Notes under the pieces: generated by a model
The model's input: only the letters and a program-made list of their open reading frames with translations
What the model was told of the DNA's origin: nothing
The model's database searches: none
Origin: Rhizohabitans arisaemae
Lineage (GTDB): Bacteria; Actinomycetota; Actinomycetes; Streptosporangiales; Streptosporangiaceae
Direction of reading: 5' to 3'
Assembly: GCF_025996515.1 (NCBI RefSeq)
Contig: NZ_BLRH01000009.1
Location: 186,001-250,000 of the forward strand
Length of the DNA stretch: 64,000 bases
Shown here: piece by piece, positions 37,790 through 46,342 of the stretch
How positions within the stretch are numbered: the first letter of the stretch is position 1
Layout: every line of letters begins with the position of its first letter
Position numbers and translations under genes: made by a program

Positions 37790-38395
37790 TCAATGAGGGT
37801 TGTGGTAGCGGCTGAGCACCCCCATGGCATTCAGTCGATCGACGATCTCGGTTCTGATGGGGTGGTAGGAGATCCCTAGACCGGTGAGGATCCGGCAGGC
37901 GCGGCAGTCGTGCACGGCGAGCAGGGCGAGCAGGATGTGCTCGGATCCGACGTAACCGTGTCCGGTCTTGTTCGCCTGTCGCGGCGCGCCTTTGGCCAGG
38001 ACGAACGCGGCGTGATCGCTGAAGGCGACCGCCTGCGATGCGCGGGTCTCACCCTTGGGCGTGGCGGTGGTGACGGCCGATTCGACGGCCTCCACGCCAC
38101 CGGCCAGATCGTCCAGGATCTCGAAGGCCAGGCCGCCCGCCCCGTCGTCGAGGAGCCCCAGCAGCAGATGCTCGGTGCCGAGCACGCTGTGCCTTCGAGA
38201 TCGGACGTGTTCGCGCGCCAGATCGACTACGTGGCGCGCCTGGCCGCTGAATGAGTCGAAGGTGACCACCTGCGTTTGCCTGGCGTCGATTTGCCGGTCC
38301 AGGTCACGGGCGGCATCGGTGTAGCTCTTGCCCGTGTGCGCCCTGTGCTCTCTGATGGCCTTCTTGCGGGCGGAGTCCTTGACCACGGTCTTCAT
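37790..38395 (-). CDS. Clp N-terminal (double Clp-N motif) domain protein
   Basis: About 201 residues from ATG 38395; ATG 38458 is an in-frame alternative and neither has an ideal ribosome site. After an N-terminal basic helix (KKAIREHRAHTGKSYTDAAR) two Clp-N repeats follow: ARHVVDLAREHVRSRRHSVLGTEHLLLGLLDD and AAFVLAKGAPRQANKTGHGYVGSEHILLALLAV. There is no AAA+ ATPase domain, so it resembles the substrate-recognition part of ClpC/ClpA alone. Such proteins may bind Clp substrates or act as anti-adaptors. A stand-alone gene with no informative neighbours. Confidence 0.85.
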   Translation of the reverse strand: MKTVVKDSARKKAIREHRAHTGKSYTDAARDLDRQIDARQTQVVTFDSFSGQARHVVDLAREHVRSRRHSVLGTEHLLLGLLDDGAGGLAFEILDDLAGGVEAVESAVTTATPKGETRASQAVAFSDHAAFVLAKGAPRQANKTGHGYVGSEHILLALLAVHDCRACRILTGLGISYHPIRTEIVDRLNAMGVLSRYHNPH

Positions 38396-38892
38396 CCTCT
38401 CGGGCGGCGTCCTACGCACCCCACCGGGAACCGTGTCCACCGAGGGAAGACTTGTCATGAAAACAGGAACGCCGATCCGATGGACCTTGTCCTCTTCACC
38501 GGGTGGCGTAGGCACCACGGCTCGGAACGGGCGAAACGCTCAACCGCCTCTGATGTGGAGTCTACGCGCTGTCGACGACCTGCGCGCGGGTGCAAAACCC
38601 CACGAAAAAGGCCCCCGAATGGGCGTCTAAGTAGACGTCCCCGTCCTACTCGGGTCGCAATGAGTGGCTACGTCGATGAGTAGCGATGGTGTTTGTCGTT
38701 CAGTCCAGGAGGCACCGCGCTAAGTAGGCAGCTGGTATCGCTGAGTTTTGACGGCACGCACGGCCTTGCGGTGAGACGATTGTTGTGCCAGTTCGACGGC
38801 ACCCACTTCGTCACGGTCACCCAGCACTCGCTGCGTGACTCCGGCTACCGCCCCTCTTTCGACTGCCGCCGAGAGGATTCAGGAGACACCCG
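38396..38892. other. Intergenic region without a supported gene
   Basis: 497 bases between the Clp-N gene and the spike gene. A weak GC hairpin near 38605-38625 precedes a short A-rich tract. The open frame at 38693-38935 overlaps the spike start and has no family pattern. The spike gene's promoter must lie here; no clear -10/-35 pair was found. Confidence 0.35.
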
Positions 38893-39420
38893 ATGTCATC
38901 TCCCGCCGAGCGCGGCCTGCTGGTCGGTCTCGTGATCGACCTGAACGATCCGGAACACCTCGGCCGGGTGAAGGTCAGCTATCCGGAACTGGGCGACGCC
39001 CGCAGCGACTGGGCCAGGCTGGTCACCCCGATGGCGGGGAACCACCGGGGAATGGTGTTTCGGCCTGAGAAGGGCGACGAGGTGCTGGTCGGCTTTCTCC
39101 AGAGCGACAGCCGGGAGCCTTTCGTCCTCGGGGCCGTATGGAATGACCAGGACCCGCCCCCGCCCGGCGACGGTAAGCCGGCCGAGAACAACTGGCGGTC
39201 CATCACCTCCCGTAGCGGCCACGTGATCCGGTTCGACGACACCCCGGGCAAGGAAAAGATCGAGGTAATTGACAAGGGCAAGAACTGCTCGGTGACCATC
39301 GACAGCACCAGCGACCAGATCACCATCAAGGCGGGCTCCGGTGGGATCAAGCTGTCGGCGCCGGACGGCGCAATCACGCTGTCGGGCAAGACCATCGAGC
39401 TGGATCCTCCACCTCGCTGA
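38893..39420 (+). CDS. Phage baseplate V / VgrG-like spike protein (lone contractile-injection component)
   Basis: 175 residues, ATG 38893 with AGGAG upstream. The OB-fold of the gpV/VgrG spike is plain: GLLVGLVIDLNDPEHLGRVKVSYPELG, WARLVTPMAGNHRGMVFRPEKGDEVLVGFLQ, REPFVLGAVWNDQDPPPP, then a beta-helix-like repeat (HVIRFDDTPGKEKIEVID, SVTIDSTSDQITIKAG, GIKLSAPDGAITLSGKTIEL). It normally forms the membrane-piercing tip of phage tails, T6SS and extracellular contractile injection systems. No sheath, tube or baseplate genes are near, so it is either an orphan or a remnant. The final residues look frameshifted relative to the usual family ending. Confidence 0.85.
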   Translation: MSSPAERGLLVGLVIDLNDPEHLGRVKVSYPELGDARSDWARLVTPMAGNHRGMVFRPEKGDEVLVGFLQSDSREPFVLGAVWNDQDPPPPGDGKPAENNWRSITSRSGHVIRFDDTPGKEKIEVIDKGKNCSVTIDSTSDQITIKAGSGGIKLSAPDGAITLSGKTIELDPPPR

Positions 39421-39853
39421 AGGCGAAGGCCGGGCAGGCATCGGCCTGACCGCGGGCACGTCTGGGTTGGATGCTCGCGGCCGGCCGCGGGTGGTCGCGA
39501 GCAAACCAAGCCGCTGCTTGTCGGCTGATCTCGTCCTGTGCGTCCACCTCAAGTCGTCGCAAGTCCTGGCCAGCCAACCGCCGATGGTGAGCGTTTCCTT
39601 GGCCGGGCGCCGCATACCGCAATCGGTCGCGTTGGCGTTGGCTGCGCACGAACGGGCTTGACGCACTGATGATCGACTTCCGTTTCACCACGAAGAACCT
39701 CGACTGGCGGGTTGTCGCCGTCGTCGCGGGCTTCGTCCTGGCCATTGTCATGCCCCGCACGTCGTCCGCATTCCGCGCCTCTCCCTCGCCAGGGCACGGA
39801 CACAGATGTGGAATGTCTGGCACACCGACCCCGAAGATCACTCAGCGAACCCC
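39421..39853. other. Intergenic region, possible gene remnant
   Basis: 433 bases. Frames on both strands are open but none has a ribosome site or family pattern. The first 50 bases can be read, after a frameshift, as the continuation of the spike protein (SSTSLKAKAGQASA). Nothing else is identified. Confidence 0.35.
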
Positions 39854-40351
39854 CACGAAAAAAGCCCCCGCAAGGGGGCTTCCAATTAGGCGACCCCGAC
39901 CTCCAGGCTCACCGCAAGCATCGACGCCCGCAAGCGCGTCCAGCCCCACCCAAAGGTGGCGGCGAAGCCACCACACCGAGGGCCCGGGGTCGCCCCCGGA
40001 AAAAATCGCAGGCCACCGCGAAAAGCCCCCGCCGGAAGCTCCCAAGGAGGCGCCCCCAAAATCCCTTCAGGCCTCACGCAGGCGTCAACGCCCACAAGGG
40101 CGTCCAGCAAACCACCCAAAGGTGGCGGCGAAGCCACCACACCGGAGGCCCCGGGGTCGCTCCCCGGAAAAAAATAGCGGGCCACCGCGAAAGGCCCCCG
40201 CCGGGAGCTCCCAAGGAGGCGCCCCCAAAATCCCTTCAGGCCTCACGCAGGCGTCAACGCCCACAAGGGCGTCCAGCAAACCCGCCAAAGGTGGCGGCGA
40301 AGCCGCCACAGACGGGGTTCCAGGGGTCGCCCCCTGGAAAAAATAGCGGGC
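39854..40351 (-). repeat. Three tandem hairpin-rich repeat units downstream of tRNA genes
   Basis: Three units of about 155-170 bp (about 39854-40012, 40013-40181, 40182-40351). Each contains, on the minus strand, CGCGGTGGCC, a T-run, a GGGGCGACCCC-type hairpin, a GGTGGC/GGCGGC stem around TTCG, and a GACGCCCTTG.GGGCGT hairpin. Units two and three are nearly identical across CAGGCCTCACGCAGGCGTC. The outer end repeats the terminator hairpin. A fourth diverged copy follows the tRNA at 45700. They are non-coding and of unknown role; extended terminators are likely. Confidence 0.8.
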
Positions 40352-40356
40352 CACCG

Positions 40357-40384
40357 CGAAAAAAGCCCCCGCAAGGGGGCTTTT
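40357..40384 (-). terminator. Rho-independent terminator of the tRNA-Gly/tRNA-Val transcript
   Basis: On the minus strand a stem AGCCCCC / GGGGGCT with a short loop is followed by TTTTTT, 20 bases after the tRNA-Val 3' end. An identical hairpin with a T-run recurs at 39857-39882 at the far end of the repeat block. Confidence 0.85.
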
Positions 40385-40404
40385 GAGTAGGCGAACCCGC
40401 CTCG

Positions 40405-40476
40405 TGGGCGATACTGGGATCGAACCAGTGACCTCTTCCGTGTCAGGGAAGCGCTCTCCCGCTGAGCCAATCGCCC
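40405..40476 (-). tRNA. tRNA-Val (anticodon GAC)
   Basis: 72 nt on the minus strand beginning GGGCGATTGGCTCAGCGG, anticodon stem CTTCC/GGAAG with loop CTGACAC, T-arm GGTTCGATCC, acceptor GGGCGAT/ATCGCCC plus discriminator A. CCA is not encoded. Co-transcribed with tRNA-Gly nine bases upstream. Compare tRNA-Val(CAC) at 45700, which is nearly identical outside the anticodon arm. Confidence 0.96.
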
Positions 40477-40485
40477 GGGTGTTCG

Positions 40486-40557
40486 AGCGGAAGACGGGAT
40501 TCGAACCCGCGACCCTCACCTTGGCAAGGTGATGCTCTACCACTGAGCCACTTCCGC
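40486..40557 (-). tRNA. tRNA-Gly (anticodon GCC)
   Basis: 72 nt on the minus strand: GCGGAAGTGGCTCAGTGG start, anticodon stem TCACC/GGTGA with loop TTGCCAA, T-arm GGTTCGAATCC, acceptor GCGGAAG/CTTCCGC plus discriminator T. CCA is not encoded. First gene of the two-tRNA transcript. Confidence 0.96.
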
Positions 40558-40766
40558 GTGCCGCTTCGGCTGTTTCACCTTGGCGTCGTGAAGAGACTTT
40601 AGCCGATCCTTGCGGATGGTCAAACTCGGTTCAATGCGGGCCGGGTGGTTGGCCGGGCTTGGGCACCTGCCGTCGAGCACGATCGCGCCGTGTGGACAAT
40701 AGCCCCATATGCCATTACCTGACGACCGTATCGGCATGACCGGGCCACGAGGAGGTGAACACGATC

Positions 40767-41756
40767 GTGCACACGTCCTACGCCCATGTCGCGGGGATGC
40801 TGGCCACCGGGCTCCGTGACATGACGACGGATCTCGGCGCGTTGGACTCGCGTGGCTGGTGGGCGGTCGTGGTGACCTACGAGGGAAAGGTGACCTGCGC
40901 CCGCTTCGATCAGGTACGGCGTGCGCCGCTCCCCCAGGGTGCCCCGTGGCGGGGTCCCGCCGCCGGCGCGTGGACGACCTCGCTCGATCAGGACGCCTAT
41001 GAGCGCGGGGTACGGCGTATACGCGACCACATCGAGCGCGGCGAGGTGTACCAGGCCAATCTGTGTCGGGTGCTCTCCGCGCCGCTCCCCGGGCCGGTGG
41101 ATCTCCGCGGACTCGCGGTACGGCTGGCCCGGGGGAACCCGGCCCCGTACGCGGCAGCCGTACAACTGCCCGGTCTGTCCGTCGTGTCGGCCTCGCCGGA
41201 GCTCTTTCTCAGCCGGGACGGATCGGTCGTCGAGTCCGGGCCGATCAAGGGCACCGGGGAGACCGAGGCCGATCTCCTGCCCAAGGACCACGCCGAGAAC
41301 GTGATGATCGTCGACCTCGTCCGCAACGATCTGGGCCGGGTGGCCGAGGTCGGCGGGGTGAGCGTGCCGGCGCTCTGCGCGGTCGAGCGCCATCCGGGCC
41401 TGGTCCATCTCGTGTCGACCGTGCGCGCCCGGCTCGCCGAGGGAACCTCCTGGCCGGAGCTGTTCGCCGCGACCTTCCCGCCCGGTTCGGTGACGGGAGC
41501 ACCCAAAGCCGCCGCGGTGGAGATCATCAACGCGCTGGAGCCCCGGACCCGGGGTCCGTACTGCGGTGCGGTGGGCTGGGTGGACGCCGATCGGCGGCGT
41601 GCGGCCCTCGCCGTCGGCATCCGCACCTTCTGGATGGAGGACGCGGAACTGTGTTTCGGCACCGGAGCGGGGATAACCTGGGGTTCGGACCCTCGGCGGG
41701 AGTGGCAGGAGACCGAACTCAAGGCCGCCCGTCTCATCGCCCTCGCATCCACCTGA
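40767..41756 (+). CDS. pabB: Aminodeoxychorismate synthase component I (chorismate-binding enzyme)
   Basis: 329 residues. The chorismate-binding domain shows RRIRDHIERGEVYQANLCR, VSASPELFLSRDG, the diagnostic PIKGTG (Lys that attacks chorismate C2), NVMIVDLVRNDLGRVAEVG, and FPPGSVTGAPK. A perfect anti-SD match AGGAGGTGA ends eight bases before GTG 40767; the GTG at 40755 lies inside that ribosome site, so 40767 is chosen. It converts chorismate to 4-amino-4-deoxychorismate with an amidotransferase (not in the window) for folate synthesis. The lyase partner follows ten bases later. It lacks the long N-terminal domain of some homologues. Confidence 0.9.
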   Translation: MHTSYAHVAGMLATGLRDMTTDLGALDSRGWWAVVVTYEGKVTCARFDQVRRAPLPQGAPWRGPAAGAWTTSLDQDAYERGVRRIRDHIERGEVYQANLCRVLSAPLPGPVDLRGLAVRLARGNPAPYAAAVQLPGLSVVSASPELFLSRDGSVVESGPIKGTGETEADLLPKDHAENVMIVDLVRNDLGRVAEVGGVSVPALCAVERHPGLVHLVSTVRARLAEGTSWPELFAATFPPGSVTGAPKAAAVEIINALEPRTRGPYCGAVGWVDADRRRAALAVGIRTFWMEDAELCFGTGAGITWGSDPRREWQETELKAARLIALAST

Positions 41757-41766
41757 GGAGTTCTCG

Positions 41767-42612
41767 ATGTCGATCTATCCGGATGGCGCCCCGGTCTGGG
41801 TGAACGGACGTCTCGTCGACGCCTGGCAGGCCGTGGTGTCCGTCTTCGACCACGGGCTGCTGGTGGGGGACGGCGTCTTCGAGACCGTGAAAACGGTCGG
41901 CGGCCGCCCGTTCGCGCTCACCCGTCACCTGGAGCGCCTCCGTACCTCGGCTCGGCGGATGGGGCTGGCCGACCCCGACCTGGCCCAGATCCGGGACGGA
42001 GTCCGTACCTGCCTCGACGCGGCGTCGCCCTGGGAACTCGGGCGAATCCGGATCACCCACACGAGCGGCGTCGGCCCACTCGGCTCCGCCCGAGGCGACG
42101 AGGGCACCACCACGATCGTCATCGTGGCCCCGCAGCCTCCGCTGCCGCCGGTAGGGGACGTGGTGATCGCCCCCTGGGCCCGTAACGAACGCGGTGCCCT
42201 CGCCGGAGTGAAGAGCACGTCGTACGGCGAGAACGCGATCGCGCTCGCCTACGCCAAGGAGCACGGCGCCGGCGAAGCGGTGCTGGCGAACCTCAAGGGG
42301 GAGGTCTGTGAAGGCACGGGGAGCAACGTCTTCGTGGTCCGGCAGGGCCGCCTGTTCACCCCGCCGCTCACCTCCGGTTGCCTGGCCGGGGTGACCAGGG
42401 ATCTCGTCCTGGAGTGGTGCGGCGGGGAGGAGGCCGACCTGCCGATCGAGGCGCTGCGCGAGGCGGAGGAGGCCTTCCTGACCTCCACCACCCGTGACAT
42501 CCAGCCGATCCGCCGGGTCGACGGCCGTGAACTGCCGGCGTGTCCGGGGCCCGTCACCGCGAAGGCGATGCGGGTGTTCGCCGAGCGATCCACGGCCGAC
42601 GTCGACCCGTGA
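41767..42612 (+). CDS. pabC: Class IV PLP aminotransferase, probable 4-amino-4-deoxychorismate lyase
   Basis: 281 residues. Family pattern: VFDHGLLVGDGVFETVKTVGG, catalytic Lys in GVKSTSYGENAIALA, GEVCEGTGSNVFVV and TPPLTSGCLAGVTR. Class IV includes branched-chain and D-amino-acid aminotransferases and ADC lyase. Coupling to the PabB gene (ten-base gap) points to the lyase that releases p-aminobenzoate and pyruvate for folate. Cytosolic. Convergent with the LVIVD gene 11 bases away. Confidence 0.87.
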   Translation: MSIYPDGAPVWVNGRLVDAWQAVVSVFDHGLLVGDGVFETVKTVGGRPFALTRHLERLRTSARRMGLADPDLAQIRDGVRTCLDAASPWELGRIRITHTSGVGPLGSARGDEGTTTIVIVAPQPPLPPVGDVVIAPWARNERGALAGVKSTSYGENAIALAYAKEHGAGEAVLANLKGEVCEGTGSNVFVVRQGRLFTPPLTSGCLAGVTRDLVLEWCGGEEADLPIEALREAEEAFLTSTTRDIQPIRRVDGRELPACPGPVTAKAMRVFAERSTADVDP

Positions 42613-42623
42613 CGGCTTACTCG

Positions 42624-44027
42624 TTACTCGGGGTAGGAGTACTGGGTCTGGGCGTTGAGCTCGGTGAGCCGCACCTGCTTGGCGGGGGCCGCCACGGGAT
42701 CGGTGAGGTCGAGCACGTCCAGGCCGAGGGTGATGTCGCTGGAGTAGATGTAGCCGTTGTAATAGTAGGCCGACCATGAACCGCCGAACTTGACCGGGGG
42801 ACGGTCGAAGTAGGCGATCTCGGTGGGCTTGTCCGGGTCGGTGAAGTCGACGACGGAGATCCCGCCCTGGTACCACCCCTGCACCATGATGTCCTTGCCG
42901 GGCACCGGGATCAGCGACCCGTTGTGGGCGACGCAGTTCTCCCCCGCGGCCTGGTTGCGCGGGATTTTGAAGTAGCCGCGCCGGACCAGCTTGCGGGCGT
43001 CTCCCTCGCCGACGATGTCGTACACCGCGTCCGCGCCGCGCTTGGGGCCGGTCTCGGCGTCGCAGTGGGCACCGAGACCACCGCCGAGTTCGTCGGTGAA
43101 GAGCACCCGGGTGCCCTTGTTGTTGAACGTCGCCGAATGCCAGATCGAGAAGTTCTCGTCATCGGTCACCCGCTGCAGCACCCTGGGACGGGCCGGGTCG
43201 GAGATGTCCATCAGAAATCCGTCACCCAGGCACGCACCGGCTGCGAGTTTCTTCTCCGGGTAGACGGTGATGTCATGACAACCGCTCTGGTCTTCCGGTC
43301 CCCCGTCACCGCTTTCGCTGTCGGGGATCGCGGGCCCGCCGATCACCTTGGCCTTGGCCGGGTCGTCCAGAGGTACCTCGACGACGGAGAACCTGCCGTC
43401 GCCCACCCGGCATTCCGGCAACAGGGCGATCGGGGAGATGTACAGATAGACGTTCTTTCCCGGGGTCCCGGGAACCAGGGTGTGCGTGTGTGATCCGCAG
43501 GGCGTGGAGACCGCTCCGACGAAACGCGGGCTGGCCTTGTCCTTGATGTTGAAGATCCGGATCCCCGCGAACGACTTTCCTCCGGAGGGGCCGGACTCCT
43601 TGCTTTCGCAGGAGCTGCTCTCGCGTGGGCTCTCGACCGAGAGGAACATCAGGTCGCCGCTCACCGAGACGTCGTTCTGCGCGGCGGGGCAGGCGAGCTG
43701 ACTGACGATCTTCGGAGCCTTCGGATCGGCGATGTCGTAGATCGTCACGCCCCCGAAGTTGCCGACGAACGCGTGGTTCCCTTGGAAGGCGAGGTCGGAG
43801 TTCCACGAGTTGGGGTCCGTGAAGGGGGCCTTCAGCGGCACGTTCGCGACGAGCTTGAGATTGTCACTCTGCCGTACTGCTCCCGGATCGGCACTCGTGG
43901 CCGCCGGTGGAGGAGCCGGACTTGAACTTCTCGCCGCGGGGCTTGGTGTTCCTGTGGAGCACGAGGACACCACCATGGCAAGAATGCCGATGAGTGCTGG
44001 AACCATCGCACGCCTCGCTGATGCCAC
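42624..44027 (-). CDS. LVIVD-repeat beta-propeller lipoprotein
   Basis: 467 residues. GTG 44027 has GTGAGG upstream, then a basic n-region (ASARRA), hydrophobic core (MVPALIGILAMVV) and lipobox VSSC, so it is exported and lipidated. The mature part contains LVIVD-type blades: GVTIYDIADPKAPKIVSQL, IRIFNIKDKASPRFVGAVS, GFLMDISDPARPRVLQRV, ISVVDFTDPDKPTEIAYF and LDVLDLTDPVAAPAKQV. Function is unestablished for the family; it may bind ligands outside the cell. Divergent from the DUF305 lipoprotein (66-bp gap), a pairing that suggests shared regulation. Confidence 0.88.
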   Translation of the reverse strand: MASARRAMVPALIGILAMVVSSCSTGTPSPAARSSSPAPPPAATSADPGAVRQSDNLKLVANVPLKAPFTDPNSWNSDLAFQGNHAFVGNFGGVTIYDIADPKAPKIVSQLACPAAQNDVSVSGDLMFLSVESPRESSSCESKESGPSGGKSFAGIRIFNIKDKASPRFVGAVSTPCGSHTHTLVPGTPGKNVYLYISPIALLPECRVGDGRFSVVEVPLDDPAKAKVIGGPAIPDSESGDGGPEDQSGCHDITVYPEKKLAAGACLGDGFLMDISDPARPRVLQRVTDDENFSIWHSATFNNKGTRVLFTDELGGGLGAHCDAETGPKRGADAVYDIVGEGDARKLVRRGYFKIPRNQAAGENCVAHNGSLIPVPGKDIMVQGWYQGGISVVDFTDPDKPTEIAYFDRPPVKFGGSWSAYYYNGYIYSSDITLGLDVLDLTDPVAAPAKQVRLTELNAQTQYSYPE

Positions 44028-44093
44028 GTGTCCTCACTTAGTCTGGAGATCTAGATTTTGGTCCAGTATGTCGGAGGGACAGGGCTTTCGCGG

Positions 44094-44741
44094 ATGAGAT
44101 CGCGCTATGTCGGTATAGCAGCGCTGCTTTCGGGCGGCCTGCTCGCGGGAAGCCTCACCGCGTGCACGGGCGCTTCGCCCCAGCCCACGGTGATCGGGAC
44201 GGATGCCCCGGTCATCGTGCCCGCCGGACCCGGGGAAGCGGCTCGAACCGCCCGGCCGGGCGAGACCTACGCCCCGCCGAGTTCGACGGCGAACGCGGCC
44301 GACGTCCGATTCATCGAGGCGATGATTCCGCACCACCGGCAGGCGCTGGACATGACGGCACTCGCCCGGACCCGGGTCGGCGACGGCAAGGTACGGGCGC
44401 TCGCCGAACGGATCGACACCGCGCAGAAGCCGGAGATCTCGACGATGGCGACGTGGCTGCGCGCCCAAGGCCGTACCGTCCCCCAGGGGCACCACGGCGG
44501 TGCGCCCATGCCGGGGATGGCCACGGCGGGGCAGCTGGAACGGCTACGCGGGCTCCGGGGGCCGTCGTTCGATCGGCTCTTCCTGGAGTTGATGATCGTC
44601 CATCATCAGGGCGCGCTGACGATGTCCACCGAGGTGCTCAAGGCGGGTTCGGACCAGGTGATCCGGCACTTGGCCAGGGAGATCGTGTCCGGTCAGGGCA
44701 TCGAGATCAACCGGATGAGGAAACTGCTGGCCCGGTTATGA
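44094..44741 (+). CDS. DUF305 lipoprotein
   Basis: 215 residues from ATG 44094 (MRSRYVGIAALLSGGLL, lipobox LTAC). The mature domain is a helical bundle with duplicated His motifs: FIEAMIPHHRQALDMTALA and LELMIVHHQGALTMSTEVL, plus a His/Met-rich loop GHHGGAPMPGM. This is the DUF305 pattern, often linked to copper or oxidative stress at the cell surface; metal binding is an inference from the His and Met residues. The last bases overlap the convergent ssgB stop by six. Divergent from the LVIVD lipoprotein. Confidence 0.88.
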   Translation: MRSRYVGIAALLSGGLLAGSLTACTGASPQPTVIGTDAPVIVPAGPGEAARTARPGETYAPPSSTANAADVRFIEAMIPHHRQALDMTALARTRVGDGKVRALAERIDTAQKPEISTMATWLRAQGRTVPQGHHGGAPMPGMATAGQLERLRGLRGPSFDRLFLELMIVHHQGALTMSTEVLKAGSDQVIRHLAREIVSGQGIEINRMRKLLARL

Positions 44742-45152
44742 GCTCCACAGCATGTTGTCGAGCTCGTTGTCCAGGTCCATGAACTCGCTCTCCCGGCCGG
44801 CGGGGACGATCTCATACGTCCGGTGCAGGAACTCCGTGAGCGGAGTCAGCGGAACCTCGAACAGGGCCTGACCGAACGGCGAGGTCAGGCAGATGTTCAG
44901 GGTGCGCTCACGCTCGGTCCGCGCGGGCCACACCTGGACGTCCCCCTCACCCACCTTGCGGACGATGCCCACGGTGAGCAATTCACGGGCGAAGATCCAC
45001 TCGACCGGTTCGTCGTTCCCCACGTGGAAGGCCATGCGGATCGCGTACGGATCCTCGGCCGAGTAGCTCAGTCCGGCGAGCAGGGGGACGGTGGTACGGT
45101 CGGGGACCACAAGCCGAAGGCCCAGCTCGGCAAAGACGGTGGTGCTGTTCAT
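44736..45152 (-). CDS. ssgB: SsgB-type sporulation/cell division regulator
   Basis: 138 residues, full length for SsgA-like proteins. Conserved stretches: LVVPDRTTVPLLAGLSYSAEDPYAIRMAFHVG, EWIFARELLTVGIVRKVGEGDVQVWP, TLNICLTSPFGQALFEVPL and FLHRTYEIVPAGRES. SsgB recruits FtsZ to sporulation septa in morphologically complex actinomycetes. The FtsZ-binding family member is recognised by its conserved beta-sheet core; assignment to SsgB rather than another SsgA-like paralogue rests on its high conservation and typical neighbourhood with a tRNA-Val gene. Confidence 0.9.
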   Translation of the reverse strand: MNSTTVFAELGLRLVVPDRTTVPLLAGLSYSAEDPYAIRMAFHVGNDEPVEWIFARELLTVGIVRKVGEGDVQVWPARTERERTLNICLTSPFGQALFEVPLTPLTEFLHRTYEIVPAGRESEFMDLDNELDNMLWSS

Positions 45153-45699
45153 CGTCAGCCAAACCTTTTCATCGTCGGGTCCCCTCTACGGGGCTTTCAC
45201 TGCTCCAACGGACTTCGTCCAGAGCTATGACGCGGGAACGAAGAAACCACTAGGAAAGATTCCGCTTCCCGGGCGTTCTGTAACACAGATCACACTACGA
45301 CATTTGGGTGATGACCTGGTTAAACACCTGCAAGATGGCCGTGAGGACCGTGGTTTTTCCGTCAGCGAAGCCCATCCGGATGGCAAAGGACGAACAGAAC
45401 AACCTCGATCATCCTCGGCCATACATGTGATCTTCTGGACGGTCACGACCAACGGCACCTCGGGGACGAATCCGACCTGCCGGCTGGGTGTCCTCACCGT
45501 CGGCTCCCTAGCAGTGCTCACCGGGTTTGATCATGAATGCGGCGCGAGCGCGAACTCCGCCACGTCCGTCGCCCACCCGGCAGTCGCGGTGCTGGTCGCA
45601 GTCTATGCGCCCAGCCCACGGTTTCGCAGTCCCATCATGTGCCCGAGGTGCGGTATGGTTTTCTCCGTCGCCCCCGAACGACCGGGGAACGACAGGCAA
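45153..45699. other. Upstream region of ssgB and tRNA-Val, no supported gene
   Basis: 547 bases. The part next to 45153 should hold the ssgB promoter and leader; it is less GC-rich than the flanks. A 98-codon minus-strand frame at 45225-45521 has no family pattern and is not called. GGTATGGTTT near 45653 could be part of the tRNA promoter. Confidence 0.35.
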
Positions 45700-45771
45700 G
45701 GGCGATTAGCTCAGCGGGAGAGCGCTTCGTTCACACCGAAGAGGTCACTGGTTCGATCCCAGTATCGCCCA
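45700..45771 (+). tRNA. tRNA-Val (anticodon CAC)
   Basis: 72 nt: GGGCGATTAGCTCAGCGG start, anticodon stem CTTCG/CGAAG with loop TTCACAC, T-arm GGTTCGATCC, acceptor closed by ATCGCCC with discriminator A. CCA is not encoded. Followed after 20 bases by a strong terminator and a repeat copy. Confidence 0.96.
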
Positions 45772-45791
45772 CGTGGCGGATCACGCTACTC

Positions 45792-45817
45792 AAAAGCCCC
45801 CTTCGGGGGGCTTTTTT
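45792..45817 (+). terminator. Rho-independent terminator of tRNA-Val(CAC)
   Basis: Stem AAAAGCCCCC / GGGGGGCTTTT around TTC, followed by TTTTTT. Same hairpin as at the other tRNA locus, here in plus orientation. Confidence 0.88.
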
Positions 45818-45932
45818 CGCGGTGGCCCGCAATTTTTTTCCAGGAGGCGACCCCTGGAACCCCGCCTGTGGCGGCTCCGCCGCCACCGTTGGACCCGGTC
45901 GCCGCCCTGGGCGCCCTTGCGGGCGCCGACGC
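45818..45932 (+). repeat. Fourth copy of the tRNA-associated hairpin repeat
   Basis: Reads CGCGGTGGCCCGC, a T-run, CCAGGAGGCGACCCCTGG, GGCGGCTCCGCCGCC, then CGCCCTTGCGGGCGCCGACG. The same order of blocks occurs on the minus strand at 39854-40351. Diverged in spacing and shorter than those units. Confidence 0.75.
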
Positions 45933-46342
45933 CTAGTGGGTGACCGACCCACCTCAACCACCCTTGTCAGACGCTGCTCCTCATCGATCGCGACTGCTTG
46001 TCCAAGGGGTAACCCGGGACCAGGTCCCCTGCTTGGCTTAAAGATCGACGCGCTTCCTCCGAGGGCGTCTTCGGGAGAAACGGTATGGCGGCTACTGGCG
46101 CGGACCAGTCGGTCTGAGCCGTGTCCTGAGGTGTCAACGCCCGCCAGGTGGCTACCCACGGCACTGGGCCTGCGTCGTGGCCTGACTTTGGACCGGGTCG
46201 GCCTGTTTGCGACCTGCGGGTGCCGCACATTGTTGGTCGCTTCCGCCTTCATGCTCCGGAGACTGATCACGGTTTGTATGTCTTCGTACCGAATTCAGCG
46301 ATCTCTTTGGTGGGGTTTGGCGGACGGTGGTAGGTATCGCGG
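45933..46342. other. Intergenic region without a supported gene
   Basis: 410 bases of mixed composition. No frame with a ribosome site or family pattern was found. TAGGTA six bases before the GTG at 46343 could be the -10 box for a leaderless SUKH transcript. Confidence 0.35.

Noticed and set aside
39374-39841. 155-codon minus-strand ORF, possible transposase remnant
   Set aside because: No DDE, Tyr or Ser recombinase motif and no inverted repeats at its ends.
39854-40351. CRISPR-like array
   Set aside because: Repeat units are about 160-170 bp, hairpin-rich and contiguous, without spacers of uniform length or cas genes.
45225-45521. 98-codon minus-strand ORF upstream of ssgB
   Set aside because: Codon pattern and Arg/Ser/Pro-rich product look non-coding; no ribosome site.
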